From Ophiodon elongatus (lineage: Eukaryota; Chordata; Actinopteri; Perciformes; Hexagrammidae), in contig JACSYO010002017.1 of the NCBI GenBank assembly GCA_016806645.1, forward strand, positions 252,501-316,500: a DNA stretch of 64,000 nt. The letters run 5' to 3'. Made by a program: the position numbers and the translations under genes. Under the pieces are notes generated by a model. The model saw nothing but the letters and a program-made list of their open reading frames with translations. It was not told the origin of the DNA and did not search any database. Positions 59,851 to 64,000 of the stretch are shown here, in pieces (positions within the stretch are counted from its first letter, which is position 1; each line of letters starts with the position of its first letter).

Positions 59851-60938
59851 ATAAATATGAGAGGCTGTTGAGGGTGAAAATGATTAAGTACATACACATA
59901 CGCATTTACAATGTACACATATGCACTGATAATGTTCACACCCCACCACCTTCTCACATCGGGATTAAGAATACTTGGTTATAAGGAGGTTACATGTGTG
60001 CATGTAAAATAATTTCAGTGTGACAGGAAGGCAGTTAAATCTAGACCTTCCTGTTGCAATGAAATTACTTCTGGACACACTTAATAAAAACATTTTATCG
60101 TTACGTTACAATTACAATAGAGTTTCTCGTAAAATGTAGATTTGTAGCCCTTAATGAAAAAATGTACGTTCAAAAACCAGCAAGGCAATATTGACAATAA
60201 AAATAAATTAACATACATGGATCATACATCATAAAAATGAATAAACTTACGAACTAACAAGCCATCATAGACACCTCGTTTCCATGATGGGGGATTCCAT
60301 AACTGGGGCGGGTGGAAAGAAAAGAGAAGGTGGCTGGTTTTCTTGATTATTTCCTAGGCTCTAACTCATTTTGTCCACTTTCCAGACCAAAACCGTGCCA
60401 CCGTAATACTGCTCTGCAGACCCGTAGGACAATAAAGTCCCAACGCACCGATAATATTACAGTCTATGGTACGTACATAAGTAAGTGAACGCATCACCGT
60501 TCTAATGTTCCTCAAGTCGTCCCTCAGTAAGTGAACGCATCTCTGTTTGAATGCACTTCAGTTCCGGCTTCCACAAGTTTTTAATAATCTTTCACAGAGA
60601 GGAGTTATGTCCTCTGAATGAGTGCCAACGTGCTCTCATGTCACCGGTGAGGAGCTCCACCACGACAAGCTACTGATTCGGTCAACTCTGAGATTGGACT
60701 ATCGGGGAATACTGTAATTAAAGGTCAAAAAAGAAAAAAAAAGGGACAAGCCATGACTGAGGAGTGACCCCAGGTGTTTGTGTACCCTCTGAGGAGGATG
60801 CTTGCTTTGTAGATGTGTATGACGTGTTCCTGCTTTGTTTAGCCTCACTGGGGTTCAGCACACCGTGCTGTCCTGATTGGTTTGAAGCTAATCCCTGAAG
60901 GAACATTAGTGCTAATATACGTCCTCATGCAGATGAAT
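59851..60938. other. Intergenic, no gene seen
   Basis: Unique sequence. A 15-bp word GTAAGTGAACGCATC is repeated at 60481 and 60527. No exon recognised. Confidence 0.45.
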
Positions 60939-61003
<65 letters not shown>

Positions 61004-61028
61004 CACACGCACACACGCACGCACACAC
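60939..61028. repeat. (GCAC)n microsatellite
   Basis: Tetranucleotide GCAC array of 90 bp, grading into CA at the right end. Its alternating purine-pyrimidine content favours Z-DNA. Confidence 0.95.
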
Positions 61029-61131
61029 CTGCCTCTTCTGCACGCTCTCTAGCCGTTCATCAGTGACTTTTTCTGCTCTGATCTTCAGGCGAGGTGGCAC
61101 TGTTGATGAAGATTTAGGACCTCGACCCCAG

Positions 61132-61207
<76 letters not shown>
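61132..61207. repeat. (GT)n microsatellite
   Basis: GT array of 76 bp, complementary in sense to the (GCAC)n array 104 bp upstream. Confidence 0.95.
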
Positions 61208-61208
<1 letters not shown>

Positions 61209-61415
61209 TCCCTTTGCTTGCTGTTACCACTTACTTTATTATCTCGCCACACCAGTTTAATGGTTTCTCACACGGGGAAAGGCAGATGTCACACTCACAA
61301 CTTATAAAGTTATATAACGTCACACACATGCACACACCAACTGACTGACCTTGGGGATGCTGTCATGTGTGCAGCCTCCCACATTTCACACACACACCCA
61401 CACACACGTGGTCAT

Positions 61416-61448
<33 letters not shown>

Positions 61449-63389
61449 ATGCACATGAATGAAAGTGGAAGACCGTTTAAATCAACGATTCAATTGTTTG
61501 TCTGCCTGATTCTCTTTGCGCCTTATTGACAATCTTTAATCTATTGACAGACGCTTTATTCATCTGTGAGTGTGTCTCTGTGTGTGTGTGTGTGTGTCTC
61601 TAGGGTAGAGCCCGAGATGTATCAGAATGATTGGGTTAGAATTACATCCCAGGGGAAATGCTGTGCTCTGATTGGTTGGTTTTAGAGGCTTATATGCAGT
61701 GCAGAGGAGGGGGTGGGTTGTGTTTTGGTCCATCAGTCCATTAACCTACTCGGAAGATAAAGAATGTCCAATGGATGTTTTTGGATATAGGTGTGTGTGT
61801 GTGTGATAGAGGGTAACTGCCAGTACATTAGGGCATGTGTGAAAATGCACACACACACACACACACACACACACTTCCACATTCTTGTGTTTTCCATGCA
61901 GGAGAAGGTCAGCGGAGGCATCTAGAGTGTTCCTCCATAGGCAGTCAGTCATAGCAGGGCTGCTGATCCACTCACCTCTGCAGAGGTCATATCTGTGGTC
62001 CCCAAAGCCCCGAGGCCTCTGAAGGAACATCAATCACTACAGACCTTGGACACACGAACACACACCTCCACTTTCACACTATAGGACTATAATGTGCTAT
62101 AAGGACAGTGGTGACCACCCCTTTCTAAAGCCTGTGTTCTTTTATCAAACGGGACACCATTTCAAAAGGATATCTTTGGAGTCAATTCAGTCTTATGGAT
62201 GGGTGTTGTCTCTAGGCTTAAACCTGTCATGGTCATCTGAGGCGATACTCGCAATTTGGTTAGTTTTGGCTTGTTATTAGTGAGGGGTAAATATCATACC
62301 ATCTGATATAGAGATCAAGGTTGTTCCCGATGTCCTCACCAGTCACACTAATCTTTCCAAACCCGTCCCCCCCTGTGGAACATGTTATTAAAAGCACAAG
62401 ACCAAGAGGGGTGATCTTCCTTTCACGGTGCATCACTAATATATAAATAATATATGACACATTAGGAGTCATCTTTAATTACTGAGCACTATCTTAACCT
62501 AATCATTTCACAACGTGTCATTGTGCGTTTCTGCAAGTGTGATACAAGGCTGTATTGAAATGTATTTTCCAAACGTTTCTTTGATTGAGAAACATGCACA
62601 TTCAACGTAATGTTTGCTTTGCAACAAACTTTTTACTGCCGGCTGGTTGGTCTGGATTATCTATAGGATGCACCTGAATGCTTAAGAATATACACTAAGA
62701 TGTTGTTATTGAACATCATGATGTCACCAAATAATGAGATTAACTCTGAGCTGGACGAAGATTTAGTGATTCAGCAGCACTATAAGTATAACATTGTCTA
62801 AAAAAAAAAAGAGCAACTAAAGAGCAGGAAAAAGGGGGTAATTTCTACCATAGTACTTCATGAATACGTTATGAAAAGCAAGTGAGGAGATAGTCAGGAT
62901 TTATTTTATGTATGTTCATGTGTTTTTCTCTATGGCATTGAGTTGAAACCCCGAGCTCTCAGCTCAATCAATGTCTTAAAATAAAACCGTAAGCAAGCGA
63001 GCGTTCACTCGGTGTTACTAACACAACCCAATGACTTTTTAATTCTCAGACTAAATTCAGGAAGAGATAAAGAAAGGATGTATAGTGTAGGTGCAAAACT
63101 TTTCTTTGGGCGGCGTGAGGTTTTAAAAACACCACGGAGTAACTCGGAGCGCAAACCCAACCCAGAAGATAAGTGCTGTGGCCTAGATTGTGTGAGTCCT
63201 CTTTGTGCCTTCCAGCACAGTATCAGCGGTACGGTTACTTACTTATGCATAGCCTGGTCAGGGCGGCACAGATGAGTTTGGCTCAGCTTAGCAAAAGCAA
63301 AAGCCATCTTCTAGTGATAACAGCAAAATACTCTGGCGGTAATTTATATTTTAATTTTTTTTTTTTTTCTTAAAATATGAAATTCCCCT

Positions 63390-63396
<7 letters not shown>
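61208..63396. other. Intergenic, no gene seen
   Basis: Short GT and CA runs at 61389-61447, 61577-61598 and 61789-61875. The remainder is unique and AT-rich. No exon recognised. Confidence 0.45.

Positions 63397-63436
<40 letters not shown>
63397..63436. repeat. (CA)n microsatellite
   Basis: Pure CA array of 40 bp. Confidence 0.95.
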
Positions 63437-63439
<3 letters not shown>

Positions 63440-64000
63440 CAAACAGTAGGGAGTCTTATGAATCCAGCCCTTGTGGCAATCTAGGCATAAATACTAAAAT
63501 ACACCAAAAAGTATTAAAAGTATGAACCATGAATACAGCTACTGTCCAGTACAGTCAGCTGCATTTTTCATTGCATATCATGTATGAGCAAGGAAATGAA
63601 ATGCTGACTGACAAGTAGTAGGATACTATTTTTGAAAGATGCAACCTGATACGATATCTGGCTAACCCACGTACGGGTTTCATATGTTTATGTGTGTTGA
63701 GGGTTTTCTGGAGTTGATGTTAAAAAAATATGGATTTTCTTTCTTTCTTTCTTTTCTGTAAGTGTATCTTTATGTAAGTATATATGCGTGTGCACATGCA
63801 CACTACATATCCATTTCTGTCCTGTCCTTCACTGTCACTTGTTGTTTTTTTATTTTTTATTTTATTTTATTAATGCATATCTAGAAAATCAATACAAATT
63901 TGATCACAAAAACAAAAATAATATGGATTTTAATGAAACTAGTGAGCATTTAACTTGCTTTCTTTCAGTTGAATTGTCACCACTGTGACGTCATTACGAT
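63437..64000. other. Intergenic, no gene seen at right edge
   Basis: AT-rich sequence with a TTTC run at 63738-63756 and TTTTATT repeats at 63847-63870. No exon recognised. Confidence 0.45.

Overview
The window is vertebrate nuclear DNA, almost certainly from a ray-finned (teleost, probably percomorph) fish. Two spliced genes encode recognisable vertebrate proteins with fish-like sequence. The rest is gene-poor DNA with very many (CA/GT)n, (TA)n and (CT/GA)n microsatellites, several minisatellites, and short interspersed elements of types I associate with percomorph genomes. There is no bacterial-style gene organisation, CRISPR array, tRNA or rRNA that I can see.

Layout. 1-2.1 kb: a CpG-rich, CT-rich block with a perfect cAMP-response element, perhaps the promoter and first noncoding exon of a leftward gene whose body lies outside the window. 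2.1-16.2 kb: mostly noncoding. It holds microsatellites, two related 13-bp arrays in opposite orientation (10.4-10.6 kb), a 410-bp array with 21 copies of TACGTCAC (10.8-11.2 kb), an unrecognised coding-like segment on the minus strand (12.05-12.24 kb) and enhancer-like unique stretches. 16.26-16.83 kb: an AT-rich minisatellite ending about 120 bp before the next start codon. 16.9-20.2 kb: tmem256, four coding exons, plus strand, 114 aa. 20.2-25.6 kb: noncoding. 25.6-26.5 kb: CpG-rich probable promoter. 27.5-40.3 kb: a five-coding-exon Mab-21/cGAS-fold gene, plus strand, 515 aa, most likely tmem102 (paralogue of MB21D2), with a 10.6-kb first coding intron that carries a piggyBac-type MITE and a hAT-type MITE. 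Its 3' UTR may extend to a poly(A) signal near 44.17 kb. 44.2-64 kb: no gene recognised. It contains a 1.5-kb 22/24-bp minisatellite, several fish repeats (one carrying a 300-bp TA expansion), a perfect 17-bp inverted repeat, a decayed LINE ORF end and more microsatellites.

Gene relationships. In human 17p13.1, as I recall it, TMEM256, NLGN2, SPEM1, TMEM102 and FGF11 are close neighbours. Finding tmem256 next to a MB21D2/TMEM102-family gene therefore fits a rearranged version of that block, and this is the main reason for preferring the tmem102 name. The two products are not known to work together: one is a small membrane protein, the other a nucleotidyltransferase-fold protein. No clear new biological system was found. 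The most unusual items are the dense CRE-half-site array, the unrecognised minus-strand exon-like segment, and the long UG/UC-rich array touching a tmem256 splice acceptor.
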